This document shows positions 1-6,978 of a stretch of 16,391 nt of DNA, one piece after another. The position numbers were made by a program, and so were the translations under genes. The notes beneath the pieces were generated by a model, which saw only the letters and a list, made by a program, of their open reading frames with translations, made no database searches and was not told where the DNA came from. Source of the stretch: UBA6952 sp045562575 (lineage in GTDB: Bacteria; Chloroflexota; Dehalococcoidia; Lucifugimonadales; UBA6952); NCBI GenBank assembly GCA_045562575.1, contig JBJKVQ010000044.1:1-16391 (forward strand), given 5' to 3'. The stretch's first letter is position 1. Each line of letters starts with the position of its first letter.

Positions 1-1443
1 GGTTTAGAATACTATTTAGAAGAAAATCCAATTATAGCTAAGCGTATAATCGAAAAATGCCTAACCTCTCAAAAGGCCAGAGAGGCAGCGCGCAAAGCAC
101 GCGATATGGTTTTAAGAAAAAATGCTATGGATGGTGGTTCTTTACCTGGTAAATTAGCTGATTGTCAGGAAAAAGATCCTTCATTAAGTGAAATTTATCT
201 TGTAGAGGGAGAATCAGCAGGTGGTTCAGCAAAGATGGGCCGGGATAGAAAGTTTCAGGCAATTTTGCCATTGAAAGGTAAAATTTTAAATGTTGAAAAA
301 GCCAGAGAAGACCAAATGGTTGGACATGAAGAAATTAGACATATAATAACGGCGCTTGGAACAAAATATCATTCTAGACTATATTCAACTAACGAATCAG
401 ATGAAACAGAAAATGATATTGATGATGGGTATCAAGAAGAATCTAAAGGACCTCAATTTGATTATGATTCACTCCGTTATCACAAAGTTATTATTATGAC
501 AGATGCAGATGTTGATGGATCGCATATTAGAACACTCATCCTGACTTTTTTCTTTAGACATATGAGGCCACTCATAGACAAAGGAAATTTATATATAGCA
601 CAACCCCCTTTATATAAAGCCTCTAAGGGCAAAAAAGAAGAATGGCTATTTTCTGAAGAAGAAAAAGAAGCATGGCTGGTCAAAACTACATTATCAGGCG
701 TTAAGCTGTTATCAAAAGATGGTTCAGTGGATCTCTCGGGGCAAAAAATGCAATCTATTGCCAACAGACTAAACCAATTTAACAGTATTGTGATGAGTGT
801 TTCCAAAAATACTGGCATCCCTGCAAATATTATTTTTAAAATACTCGCATCTCAACAGATAAACTGGGTGAGTAATTTAATGTCTATATCTGAAATCGAA
901 TCAACCCATATAGAAGCCTTAATTACAGAAATAGGTTTAAGTGTTGACGAAAAAACTACTGATGATGATGGTATACCTACGTGGGTTATTAAAAACGACG
1001 ACAGTTCATTTGATTTAAATCAAACCTTATTTAAAAATAAAGACCTGGTTTTTCTATTGTCAGCATGGGAGGATCTTAAAGACTACATATCTGGTGATAA
1101 TTATGATATTGAAAAAAATGGCGAAATTTTGGAAAAAGATATCAATTGGTCTCTTTTAGCCGAAAAGATTAGTCGTACAGCCGACCAATCTGGAATAAAT
1201 ATTCAGAGGTACAAAGGCTTGGGAGAAATGAATCCAGAACAACTATGGGATACAACTATGAATCCAGAAACTCGAGTTATGCTCCAGGTACGAATTGCAG
1301 ATGAAAAAGCAGAAGACTCCTTACTTGAGGAACAACACAATGAAGCAGAAAATATGTTTGTAAGGCTTATGGGCGATGAAGTTGCCCCTCGAAGAGAATT
1401 TATTCAGAACGAAGCTAGGAACGTAACCAATCTTGATATTTAG
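1..1443 (+). CDS. gyrB: DNA gyrase subunit B, C-terminal part (5' end outside window)
   Basis: The frame is open from base 1, so the N-terminal ATPase domain lies upstream and only the last 480 codons are seen. GyrB is the ATP-driven subunit of the A2B2 gyrase that introduces negative supercoils. Visible signatures in order are the TOPRIM motif EGESAGGSAK (about 244-273), PLKGKILNVEKAR, the metal-binding DADVDGSH (about 502-525), AQPPLYK, and QRYKGLGEMNPEQLW followed by the usual C-terminal tail. QRYKGLGEMNPEQLW favours GyrB over ParE. Two additions stand out: an acidic stretch of about 23 extra residues (361-456) just before LRYHKVIIMTDAD, and about 195 residues (619-1203) between PPLYK and QRYKGLGEM, where short-type GyrBs such as that of Bacillus have only a few dozen. 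This second insert resembles the Gram-negative GyrB insert in size and position. No gyrA is seen next to it. Confidence 0.96.
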   Translation, partial: GLEYYLEENPIIAKRIIEKCLTSQKAREAARKARDMVLRKNAMDGGSLPGKLADCQEKDPSLSEIYLVEGESAGGSAKMGRDRKFQAILPLKGKILNVEKAREDQMVGHEEIRHIITALGTKYHSRLYSTNESDETENDIDDGYQEESKGPQFDYDSLRYHKVIIMTDADVDGSHIRTLILTFFFRHMRPLIDKGNLYIAQPPLYKASKGKKEEWLFSEEEKEAWLVKTTLSGVKLLSKDGSVDLSGQKMQSIANRLNQFNSIVMSVSKNTGIPANIIFKILASQQINWVSNLMSISEIESTHIEALITEIGLSVDEKTTDDDGIPTWVIKNDDSSFDLNQTLFKNKDLVFLLSAWEDLKDYISGDNYDIEKNGEILEKDINWSLLAEKISRTADQSGINIQRYKGLGEMNPEQLWDTTMNPETRVMLQVRIADEKAEDSLLEEQHNEAENMFVRLMGDEVAPRREFIQNEARNVTNLDI

Positions 1444-1451
1444 GTGAGCGG

Positions 1452-2840
1452 ATGGTGGATACAACTAAAGATACGCTGAGCTCATATGCATACAATTTGT
1501 CGTTTTCAGATCTTGATGATAAAACGGTTCATCAAGTCAAAAGAACATTATTTGATAGCATTGGTTGCCTCATAGGAGGATTTAATTCCAAAACGGCGAT
1601 AATAGCGAGAAAAGTAGCACCAAAAGTAACTGAGGCCCCCGAATCAAGAATAATTGGAACAACAAATAATACATCTATTGATATCGCAGCGTTTGCAAAC
1701 GCTATTGCTATCAGGTATTTAGATTTCAATGATTCTTATTTTTCACCAGGTGGTGGTCATCCAAGTGATATGATTTCTGCCTCGCTAGCAGCAGGAGAAT
1801 ATTGCGGATCTTCTGGAAAAAATATTATTACTAGTATCGCATTAGCATATCAGGTTTTTTGTAGTATCTCAGATGTTGCACCTATGTTGGGTGGAAGAGA
1901 ATGGGATCAGGGTCTTTGTGTAGGAATCGGAGCAGCGCTTTCTTCTGGTAAATTACTCAGTTTATCACAAGAAGAATTAGGTCATTCACTATCCATTTCT
2001 ATAGTTCCAAATCTACCACTTCTTGCCACAAGAGTTGGCGAACTATCTTTATGGAAGGGGTGTGCTACAGCATATGCAACAAAAGCAGGGGTGTTTGCAT
2101 CAGTATTGGCAAAAGAAGGTATGGAGGGTCCATATGAACCCTTTGAGGGAAAAAATGGTCTATGGGAAAAGTTAAATATAATTCCTGCAAAACCACATAT
2201 AATAAGTGTAACTTCCGCTATATCAGCACAATTTGAACCTTTTGGTATAACAAGAACAGATTTTAAATTTTTCCCAGCCCAAATTCTAACCCAAGCCCCT
2301 ACTGGCCTTGCATTAGAAATAGAAAAATTAATTAATATAAATGAAATAAAATCCATCCAAATAGAAACATATTCTAATTGTGTAAGCACCCCAGAAAGCC
2401 ATCCAGAAAAATGGGACCCAAAAACAAGAGAAAGTGCCGACCATAGTATTCCTTTTATGGTTGCTTCTGCTTTTTTGTACGGAGATATAGGAATAAACAG
2501 CTTTACTGATGAAAAAATAGCAAGTCAAAAAATTAGAGATATTATTTCAAAACTAACGATTATAGAAAACCCTTTATTCACAGACAAGCGACCCAAGGAA
2601 TCAAACTGCAAGATGAGAGTAGAACTAATTAGCGGGGAGATTATTACTAGAGAAACTAGTTATCCAAAAGGTCATTCGGAAAACCCTTTAACTGACGATG
2701 AGCTAACTAATAAATTTATGAATCTATCAGAATCTATAATTTCCAAACAACAAGCAGACAAAATATCCTCTTTAATTTGGGACTTAGAAAATCAAAAAAA
2801 CTTAACGACCCTATTAGACACTTTGATTATCGAAAGGTGA
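1452..2840 (+). CDS. MmgE/PrpD family protein
   Basis: 462 residues, full length for the family that includes 2-methylcitrate dehydratase (PrpD), cis-aconitate decarboxylase and iminodisuccinate epimerase. Family marks are the DFNDS stretch at residues 91-95, GGGHPSD at 100-106, the WKG region at about 201, FKFFPAQILTQAP at 271-283 and the ADHSIPF segment near 329-335. No signal peptide or membrane segment is seen, so it is probably cytosolic. The ATG lies 8 nt after the gyrB stop with a GGTGAG-like ribosome site. It is followed at 4 nt by a DDN-like gene and then a MaoC-like gene, which suggests one transcript. The substrate cannot be read from the sequence. No citrate synthase (PrpC) or PrpB neighbour supports the methylcitrate cycle, so a PrpD role is not assigned. 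Confidence 0.88.
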   Translation: MVDTTKDTLSSYAYNLSFSDLDDKTVHQVKRTLFDSIGCLIGGFNSKTAIIARKVAPKVTEAPESRIIGTTNNTSIDIAAFANAIAIRYLDFNDSYFSPGGGHPSDMISASLAAGEYCGSSGKNIITSIALAYQVFCSISDVAPMLGGREWDQGLCVGIGAALSSGKLLSLSQEELGHSLSISIVPNLPLLATRVGELSLWKGCATAYATKAGVFASVLAKEGMEGPYEPFEGKNGLWEKLNIIPAKPHIISVTSAISAQFEPFGITRTDFKFFPAQILTQAPTGLALEIEKLININEIKSIQIETYSNCVSTPESHPEKWDPKTRESADHSIPFMVASAFLYGDIGINSFTDEKIASQKIRDIISKLTIIENPLFTDKRPKESNCKMRVELISGEIITRETSYPKGHSENPLTDDELTNKFMNLSESIISKQQADKISSLIWDLENQKNLTTLLDTLIIER

Positions 2841-2844
2841 AAAA

Positions 2845-3291
2845 ATGAACGAATATATTCCGAGTCCACGACAGTGGGTTGCAGATCAAGTTAATTTATA
2901 TGAAAAAAGTGGCGGCACAAAAGGAATAACATTAAGAGATACAGGTCTCCCTTGTATTATAATTACCCACATTGGATGGAAAACAGGAGCTATTAGAAAA
3001 ACACCCGTAATGACAGTTCAAGATGGTAACAATTATGTTTTAATTGCATCAATAGGAGGAGCGCCCAAAAATCCTCTTTGGTATTACAATTTAAAAGAAA
3101 ATCCTTTAGTTAAAATACGTGACAGAACAGAAGTTTATAACATGAAAGTTAGGGAGGTTCATGAAGGCCCAGAACGTGAGCGTCTGTGGGATCTAGCTGT
3201 TTCAGCATATCCTCCTTATAAAGATTATCAACAAAAAACAAATAGAATAATTCCTGTATTTATAGCGGAACCAAATGAAGGAGAACACTAA
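2845..3291 (+). CDS. Deazaflavin (F420)-dependent nitroreductase-family protein (DDN-like)
   Basis: 148 residues, the usual size of the Ddn/FDOR-type split-beta-barrel family. Typical marks are HIGWKTGAIRKTPVM (residues 42-56), followed by DGNNYVLIAS and the GG..KNPLWYYNLKENP stretch (about 71-87). These correspond to the family's T-G-R-x-S-G-x-x-R and ASxGG...P.WYxNL motifs. A conserved YPPYKDYQQKT region near the C-terminus matches the part that closes the cofactor pocket in relatives. The family binds F420 or, in some members, other cofactors such as haem or flavin, so F420 use is an inference. The start has an AAAGGTG ribosome site overlapping the stop of the preceding MmgE/PrpD gene. The next gene starts 2 nt after its stop. 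The physiological substrate is unknown. Confidence 0.87.
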   Translation: MNEYIPSPRQWVADQVNLYEKSGGTKGITLRDTGLPCIIITHIGWKTGAIRKTPVMTVQDGNNYVLIASIGGAPKNPLWYYNLKENPLVKIRDRTEVYNMKVREVHEGPERERLWDLAVSAYPPYKDYQQKTNRIIPVFIAEPNEGEH

Positions 3292-3293
3292 TT

Positions 3294-4241
3294 ATGAATG
3301 TTTTAGAATGGGATCAAATTTTAATAGGCACATCTGCAAAACCAACCTCAATAAATATCACAAAAGAGATGATACTTAATTACAAAGACTCTATAGAGGA
3401 TAATACGACTAGTAATGCGGAAGGCCCCCTACAAGCATCTGCTGGTATGTTTTTTATTTATGCACCTGCACGTCGATTAGATGTAATGCATGAAAACGGA
3501 TTTATTTCACCAGAAGAAGCAGAGCATAACAGTCGATCTACACCTTTTGTTGGAACAGATATAGAATGGAAGGGAAACCCTATCAAAGAAAATGATATTA
3601 TTACAAGTACGGCTTTTTTTGAAAAGAAATGGGAAAGCTCATCTGGAAACAGATTTTTATCAATAGGAGTAGAAGCCAAAAATCAAAATAACGAACCTGT
3701 TATTAATTATAGATATAATGTAATGTGGGAATTTTCAAAAGGCCAAAAATCAAGAACACCAGGTGTTACGCAAACAGCAAGCACAAATATTATCACTGAA
3801 ACCAATAATTTTGATATTAATAATCTAGCTGAAGGGGATACAATTCCTCAATTACAACGATCTATCTCTCAAGAAACCATCAACAACTACCACGAACTAA
3901 ACAATTGGTCTAATAAAGAACCTAGCCCAACTGCTTTACTGCATGTTGACGAAGCATTTGCCGAGGCTACTGTTTTTAGTGGAACAACATTATCTGGCCC
4001 TACTGCTGTTGGATTTATGCTTCATCTTGTAGAAAAAACTTTTGGCCAAAAAGCAATTATTAACAGCTCTTTTAATGAACGCGCCCTAGAACCTGTACGC
4101 CCTGGAGATGTAATTACTTATTCCGGTAAAATTCTTACAATTAAGAACGACGAAAAAGCAAAAAGGGTAGACCTTGAAGTTAGGGGAACAAATCAATTGG
4201 GCCAAACTACCTCTCTCGGTTCAGTAAATTTCCCTTTGTAA
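3294..4241 (+). CDS. Double-hotdog MaoC-like / FAS1-like dehydratase domain protein
   Basis: 315 residues with two hotdog-type halves. Residues about 20-147 resemble the FAS1-like dehydratase N-domain (TDIEWKGNPIKENDIIT, then a NQNNEPVINYRYNVMW strand). Residues about 180-315 resemble a MaoC domain (HVDEAFAEATVFSG, GPTAVGFMLHLV, EPVRPGDVITYSGKI). The family hydrates or dehydrates enoyl- or 3-hydroxyacyl-CoA, and includes mesaconyl-CoA hydratases. One oddity is that before His217 the usual D-x-N-P-x-H hydratase motif reads P-T-A-L-L-H, so the catalytic Asp and the Asn are absent. The protein may use other residues or may not be a hydratase. It starts 2 nt after the DDN-like gene with a GGAG site and ends only 8 nt before the convergent pyrE stop. 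It is the last gene of the presumed gyrB-led cluster. Confidence 0.85.
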   Translation: MNVLEWDQILIGTSAKPTSINITKEMILNYKDSIEDNTTSNAEGPLQASAGMFFIYAPARRLDVMHENGFISPEEAEHNSRSTPFVGTDIEWKGNPIKENDIITSTAFFEKKWESSSGNRFLSIGVEAKNQNNEPVINYRYNVMWEFSKGQKSRTPGVTQTASTNIITETNNFDINNLAEGDTIPQLQRSISQETINNYHELNNWSNKEPSPTALLHVDEAFAEATVFSGTTLSGPTAVGFMLHLVEKTFGQKAIINSSFNERALEPVRPGDVITYSGKILTIKNDEKAKRVDLEVRGTNQLGQTTSLGSVNFPL

Positions 4242-4249
4242 TCAATATA

Positions 4250-4876
4250 TTATATATCTGAGTTAAATGGGCCTGTTCTTAACCAGTCTTCAACTAGTTT
4301 AATTTCTATGGAGGAAAGGTATTTGTTATTAAAAGCCGTTTGTAATATTTCGTCAATTCCGTACAAAAATGAGTGTTTTATCTGTAATTCACTAAATCTT
4401 TCTTTGGCTAATTTTGATTTATAAGAACATATACTGTAGCAGGAAAGAACTTCTATATTTTCTGAGTGAATCGCCTCCACGGAACGAATCGCTGACCCCC
4501 CTGTGCTAGTTAAATCCTCTATAACAATGACTTTTTGTCCCTTTAATATACTACCTTCAATTTGTTTTCCCAAACCGTGGTCCTTTGGCTCTGGTCTAAC
4601 ATATGCTAAAGGTTTATTAAGACTTTGCGCTAATAAAGATGCCCAAGGAATGCCAGCTGTAGCAACTCCAACTATCACGTAATTATTAAATCCTTCTTTT
4701 TCAATTAGATCGGCTATATTTTTTATAATTTCACTACGAGTTTCTACATCTGATAAAAGCTTTCTCATATCGCAGTAAATCGGACTATTTACACCTGAAG
4801 CTAATACATAGGGCATTGTTGGGTCTACAACAACAGCTTTGTTTAACAAAATCTTTTCTGGAATTGTTTTATTCAT
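4250..4876 (-). CDS. pyrE: Orotate phosphoribosyltransferase
   Basis: Transfers the phosphoribosyl group of PRPP to orotate to give OMP in de novo pyrimidine synthesis. 208 residues from the chosen ATG. The PRPP-binding loop VIVIEDLTSTGGSA is clear, and YVRPEPKDHGLGKQIEG is the flexible catalytic loop with its Lys and His. SPIYCDMRK and GVATAGIPWAS are further OPRT signatures. A longer reading begins at 4936, but its extra 20 residues overlap the end of nadD. The ATG at 4876 lies one base after the nadD TGA stop and places the family N-terminus properly, so it is preferred. It is the last gene of the obg-nadD-pyrE unit. The stop faces the plus-strand MaoC-like gene across 8 nt, and I see no strong terminator there. 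Confidence 0.94.
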   Translation of the reverse strand: MNKTIPEKILLNKAVVVDPTMPYVLASGVNSPIYCDMRKLLSDVETRSEIIKNIADLIEKEGFNNYVIVGVATAGIPWASLLAQSLNKPLAYVRPEPKDHGLGKQIEGSILKGQKVIVIEDLTSTGGSAIRSVEAIHSENIEVLSCYSICSYKSKLAKERFSELQIKHSFLYGIDEILQTAFNNKYLSSIEIKLVEDWLRTGPFNSDI

Positions 4877-4877
4877 T

Positions 4878-5462
4878 TCACTTACTATTATATAAATTAT
4901 TTTTAAAAATATACTCTTCAACGTTTTGAGGCACAAGACCTTGCAAAGAATTCTTATTTTGAACTTTTGTTCTAATTAAGGTGCTACTTATTTCTTCTAT
5001 TTCTTCTTCGATTGTTAAAACCGCGCTATTTATAGTTTCTGGCAGAGTATCTCCTTTTCGGTTAAATAAGATTATACCTACCATTTCGATAATTTTATCT
5101 GGGTTTTTCCATCTATTTATTTCTTTATAAGAATCACTACCTAAAATTAAATAATATTCTTTATCTAATTTATCTACACCAAGTTCTCTTAGTGTGTCTA
5201 TAGTATATGTGTTTCCTTGTCTTTTTATTTCTATATCAGAACTATAAAAAGAAGGATTATTTTCTATGGCTAAATTAACCATGTTCAATCTATGTTCTGA
5301 TTCTGTTATTAACTTGTCTCTTTTCATCCAAGGATTACCTGCTGGTATAAACAAAACTTTATCTAAATTACACTCAACCATAGCTATTTCTGCTAATTTA
5401 ACATGTGCTGTATGAATCGGGTCAAAAGTTCCCCCGAGTATGCCTATCTTATTTATTCCCAT
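4878..5462 (-). CDS. nadD: Nicotinate-nucleotide adenylyltransferase
   Basis: Adenylates nicotinate mononucleotide to deamido-NAD in NAD biosynthesis. 194 residues. The nucleotidyltransferase signature GGTFDPIHTAH lies near the N-terminus (about residues 10-20), GSDSYKEINRWKNPD sits in the middle, and ISSTLIR near the C-terminus is the second nucleotide-binding signature. All the expected NadD motifs are intact. The ATG overlaps the last 10 bases of obg (obg stop TAA at 5453-5455), so translational coupling is likely. The stop is one base from the pyrE start. The obg-nadD linkage is common in several bacterial phyla, often with rsfS downstream; here pyrE takes that place. Confidence 0.95.
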   Translation of the reverse strand: MGINKIGILGGTFDPIHTAHVKLAEIAMVECNLDKVLFIPAGNPWMKRDKLITESEHRLNMVNLAIENNPSFYSSDIEIKRQGNTYTIDTLRELGVDKLDKEYYLILGSDSYKEINRWKNPDKIIEMVGIILFNRKGDTLPETINSAVLTIEEEIEEISSTLIRTKVQNKNSLQGLVPQNVEEYIFKNNLYNSK

Positions 5463-6682
5463 ATAAACTCTTTTTTTCCTATCGTTACACTGTCTCCTTG
5501 TTTTACTCCTGCCTTTTCAAGAGCAGCTATTACACCCATTGTATTTAGTTCTTTTCTTAACTGTATCCGTGCAGCAAAACTTCTTTGGTCAGGTAAAACA
5601 ACCAGTCTTTCTGCTCTTGAGTTAAAAACCACATATCCTTCTGTGTTTTTTTCTACCCTAGTTGTGTTTTTTTCTTCACTCACTTGAATGACATTAGTTT
5701 GCCCTAATTGTTTTTTGTATAAAAACTCCTTATCTGAAAGGTTTGTGATTTTTTCTCGTATATAAGAAATAATATTATCAGATTGTTTTTCATATTTTAT
5801 TAGACTTATATTTTTCGAAATATTTTCCTCAATATAGTCTTTTCCAAATAGATCTAACTCTTCCTTTATAAATATAATTTCTGGATTGTCTTTATAGAGA
5901 GAGTTTGTTTCAATTATTTGTGAAATATTATCAAAATCTATTTCATCTTCTTTAAGTTCTAATATAAGGTTAATTACCTTACTTCTTTTAAGTAAATTTA
6001 AAGTTGGTTTTAAATTTTCAGGTGTTATATCTGGCAACGATATTAATCCTATTTGGTATTTTGTCCAATTGACTTCAACTTCTCTAACCTGAAAAGGGTT
6101 ATGAGGGGCTATATTAACAGTATCGTCTTTTTGGTTTTTATTAATATTTGTTAGGTTTTCAAATATATTTTTTGTATATCCTGAAAAATCACCCACTACA
6201 CATACGTCTACCAAAGGAAAAAGTTCCATTACTACTTTTCTTTCTTCCCCAGGACCTCCTGTTTCTGCCAAAAGAGGTATTTTATTTCGAGATGTAGAAA
6301 ATCTTGTGTTCCCCTTTCCGTAAATTCCCCCCTGTGCAACCAATAACTGCTCACCTTCTTCTACTATCTCCCCAATAACTTTTCCTGTTTCGGTGTCACT
6401 TATTCTAGTACCTAAGGGAACATTAATAATATTATTTTCCCCTGCTTTTCCCGTTTTTTTCCTACTTTTTCCCTCTTCTCCTCTACCGGCCTTTATGAGG
6501 TTTCTTCCCTTAATTTTCCTTAAATCATATTCTGCGGTTGTTCCCCTTAAAATAACTCCTCCACCGCTTCCACCGTCACCTCCATCAGGTCCTCCTTTTG
6601 GCACATATTTCTCCCTTCGAAAACTAATACAGCCGTTTCCTCCTGGCCCACCTTGAAATGTTACATTTATTTCTGTTTCCAT
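5453..6682 (-). CDS. obg: Obg-family protein with a degenerate GTPase domain
   Basis: 409 residues. Residues 1-157 are a well-kept Obg fold: GGPGGNGC, FRREKYVPKGGPDGGDGGSG, VPLGT, and GNTRFSTSRNKIPLLAETG (124-142). Residues about 349-409 are an OCT domain (RAERLV, GVIAALEKAGVKQGDSVTIGK). The central 158-345 region has the length and order of an Obg G domain but none of its motifs. The G1 position reads GDFSGYTKN (164-172) instead of GFPNAGKST, PFTT reads PFQV (196-199), DIPG reads SLPD (215-218), and no NKxD is present after PEIIF (267-271). Normal Obg is an essential GTPase linked to 50S assembly and stress control; this one should not hydrolyse GTP by that mechanism. Checking the other minus-strand frames at G1 and G3 shows no hidden motif, so a simple frameshift is unlikely. 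The 5' leader is about 80 nt and AU-rich. Confidence 0.9.
   Translation of the reverse strand: METEINVTFQGGPGGNGCISFRREKYVPKGGPDGGDGGSGGGVILRGTTAEYDLRKIKGRNLIKAGRGEEGKSRKKTGKAGENNIINVPLGTRISDTETGKVIGEIVEEGEQLLVAQGGIYGKGNTRFSTSRNKIPLLAETGGPGEERKVVMELFPLVDVCVVGDFSGYTKNIFENLTNINKNQKDDTVNIAPHNPFQVREVEVNWTKYQIGLISLPDITPENLKPTLNLLKRSKVINLILELKEDEIDFDNISQIIETNSLYKDNPEIIFIKEELDLFGKDYIEENISKNISLIKYEKQSDNIISYIREKITNLSDKEFLYKKQLGQTNVIQVSEEKNTTRVEKNTEGYVVFNSRAERLVVLPDQRSFAARIQLRKELNTMGVIAALEKAGVKQGDSVTIGKKEFIWE
5648..6211 (-). other. Degenerate G domain inside Obg (no G1-G4 motifs)
   Basis: This is the part of obg between the Obg fold and the OCT domain. The strand before the P-loop is recognisable (VDVCVVG, matching the family's ADVGLVG), as are PF before switch I and PEIIF before the G4 site. 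This supports descent from a true Obg G domain rather than domain replacement. The positions that bind phosphate, Mg2+ and guanine are all substituted: G1 at 6167-6193, G2 at 6083-6100, G3 at 6029-6043, and the G4 region at 5852-5878. Confidence 0.8.
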
Positions 6683-6780
6683 TTTTTTCTATCTCTCTAT
6701 TATTATTATTGTTATTATTAAATATTATATAAATATATTAATATATATACTTATAGTAATAATTATTATAATAATACTTT
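6683..6780. repeat. Low-complexity A+T tract with ATT-type trinucleotide run
   Basis: Nearly pure A+T sequence between the obg start and the tRNA-Ile promoter. It includes an ATT/GTT trinucleotide run at about 6698-6719 and TATATA-type stretches at 6721-6750. On the minus strand it forms most of the obg leader and would give an unstructured AU-rich 5' UTR just before a weak GAGAG-like ribosome site. No ORF is seen in it. Confidence 0.6.
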
Positions 6781-6799
6781 CTTGACATCATTTTTTGAA
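6771..6799 (-). promoter_or_regulatory. Possible promoter of obg-nadD-pyrE
   Basis: On the minus strand a TTCAAA box (6794-6799) is followed after 17 bp by TATTAT (6771-6776). This would start transcription near 6764, about 80 nt before the obg ATG. The -35 box is weak (4 of 6) and the region is very AT-rich, so a chance match is possible. It overlaps the plus-strand tRNA-Ile promoter. Confidence 0.35.
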
Positions 6800-6809
6800 T
6801 ATATATACT
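6782..6809 (+). promoter_or_regulatory. Sigma-70-type promoter for tRNA-Ile (and probably hflKC)
   Basis: A perfect TTGACA (6782-6787) is followed after 16 bp by TATACT (6804-6809). The predicted start is near 6816, about 20 nt before the mature tRNA-Ile. No terminator separates the tRNA from hflK, so this promoter may drive hflK, hflC and the PlsY-like gene too. Confidence 0.75.
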
Positions 6810-6836
6810 TCTCATAGATAGAGCAAGCAAACTTAT

Positions 6837-6913
6837 GGGCGATTAGCTCAGCTGGTTAGAGCGCAGTCCTGATAAGACTGAGGTCCCTGGTTCGAGCCCA
6901 GGATCGCCCACCA
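6837..6913 (+). tRNA. tRNA-Ile(GAT)
   Basis: A complete 77-nt cloverleaf with encoded CCA. The acceptor GGGCGAT pairs with ATCGCCC (6903-6909), followed by discriminator A and CCA at 6911-6913. The D-stem is GCTC/GAGC. The anticodon stem CAGTC/GACTG encloses loop CTGATAA with anticodon GAT at 6871-6873. The T-stem is CCTGG/CCAGG with TTCGAGC. It stands alone, not in a 16S-23S spacer where tRNA-Ile(GAT) is often found; no rRNA sequence is nearby. Confidence 0.97.
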
Positions 6914-6927
6914 TTAACCCTTGTATT

Positions 6928-6963
6928 TCAATCTAAAAAATAATACACTTAAAAATAGATTGA
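6928..6963 (+). other. AT-rich inverted repeat between tRNA-Ile and hflK
   Basis: TCAATCTA (6928-6935) and TAGATTGA (6956-6963) form an 8-bp stem around a 20-nt A-rich loop, followed by TTTT. It lies just before the hflK ribosome site (AAAGGAA, about 6968-6974). It is a weak structure that could mark the processing or end point of the tRNA transcript, or could be chance in AT-rich DNA. Confidence 0.3.
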
Positions 6964-6978
6964 TTTTAAAGGAACATT

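Noticed and set aside
1532..2528. Antisense ORFs opposite the MmgE/PrpD gene
   Set aside because: They have no family features, lack ribosome sites and lie inside a well-supported coding gene.
4236..4256. Bidirectional terminator between the MaoC-like gene and pyrE
   Set aside because: Only an AT-rich TATAT stretch with no GC stem is present, too weak to call.
4877..4936. Longer pyrE start giving 20 extra N-terminal residues
   Set aside because: It overlaps the end of nadD, the extra residues are hydrophobic and unlike PyrE, and the ATG at 4876 sits one base after the nadD stop.
5648..6211. Frameshift or sequencing error as the cause of the missing Obg motifs
   Set aside because: The frame runs through from the Obg fold to the OCT domain, flanking strands align in frame, and the other minus-strand frames at the G1 and G3 sites encode no GKS or DxPG.
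6393..6656. Proline-rich plus-strand ORF
   Set aside because: It is the antisense shadow of the glycine-rich Obg fold (GGC/GGT codons read as proline on the other strand).
6690..6780. Short ATT-type repeats as a CRISPR or functional repeat array
   Set aside because: They are plain trinucleotide and TATA runs without repeat-spacer order; AT-rich low complexity explains them.
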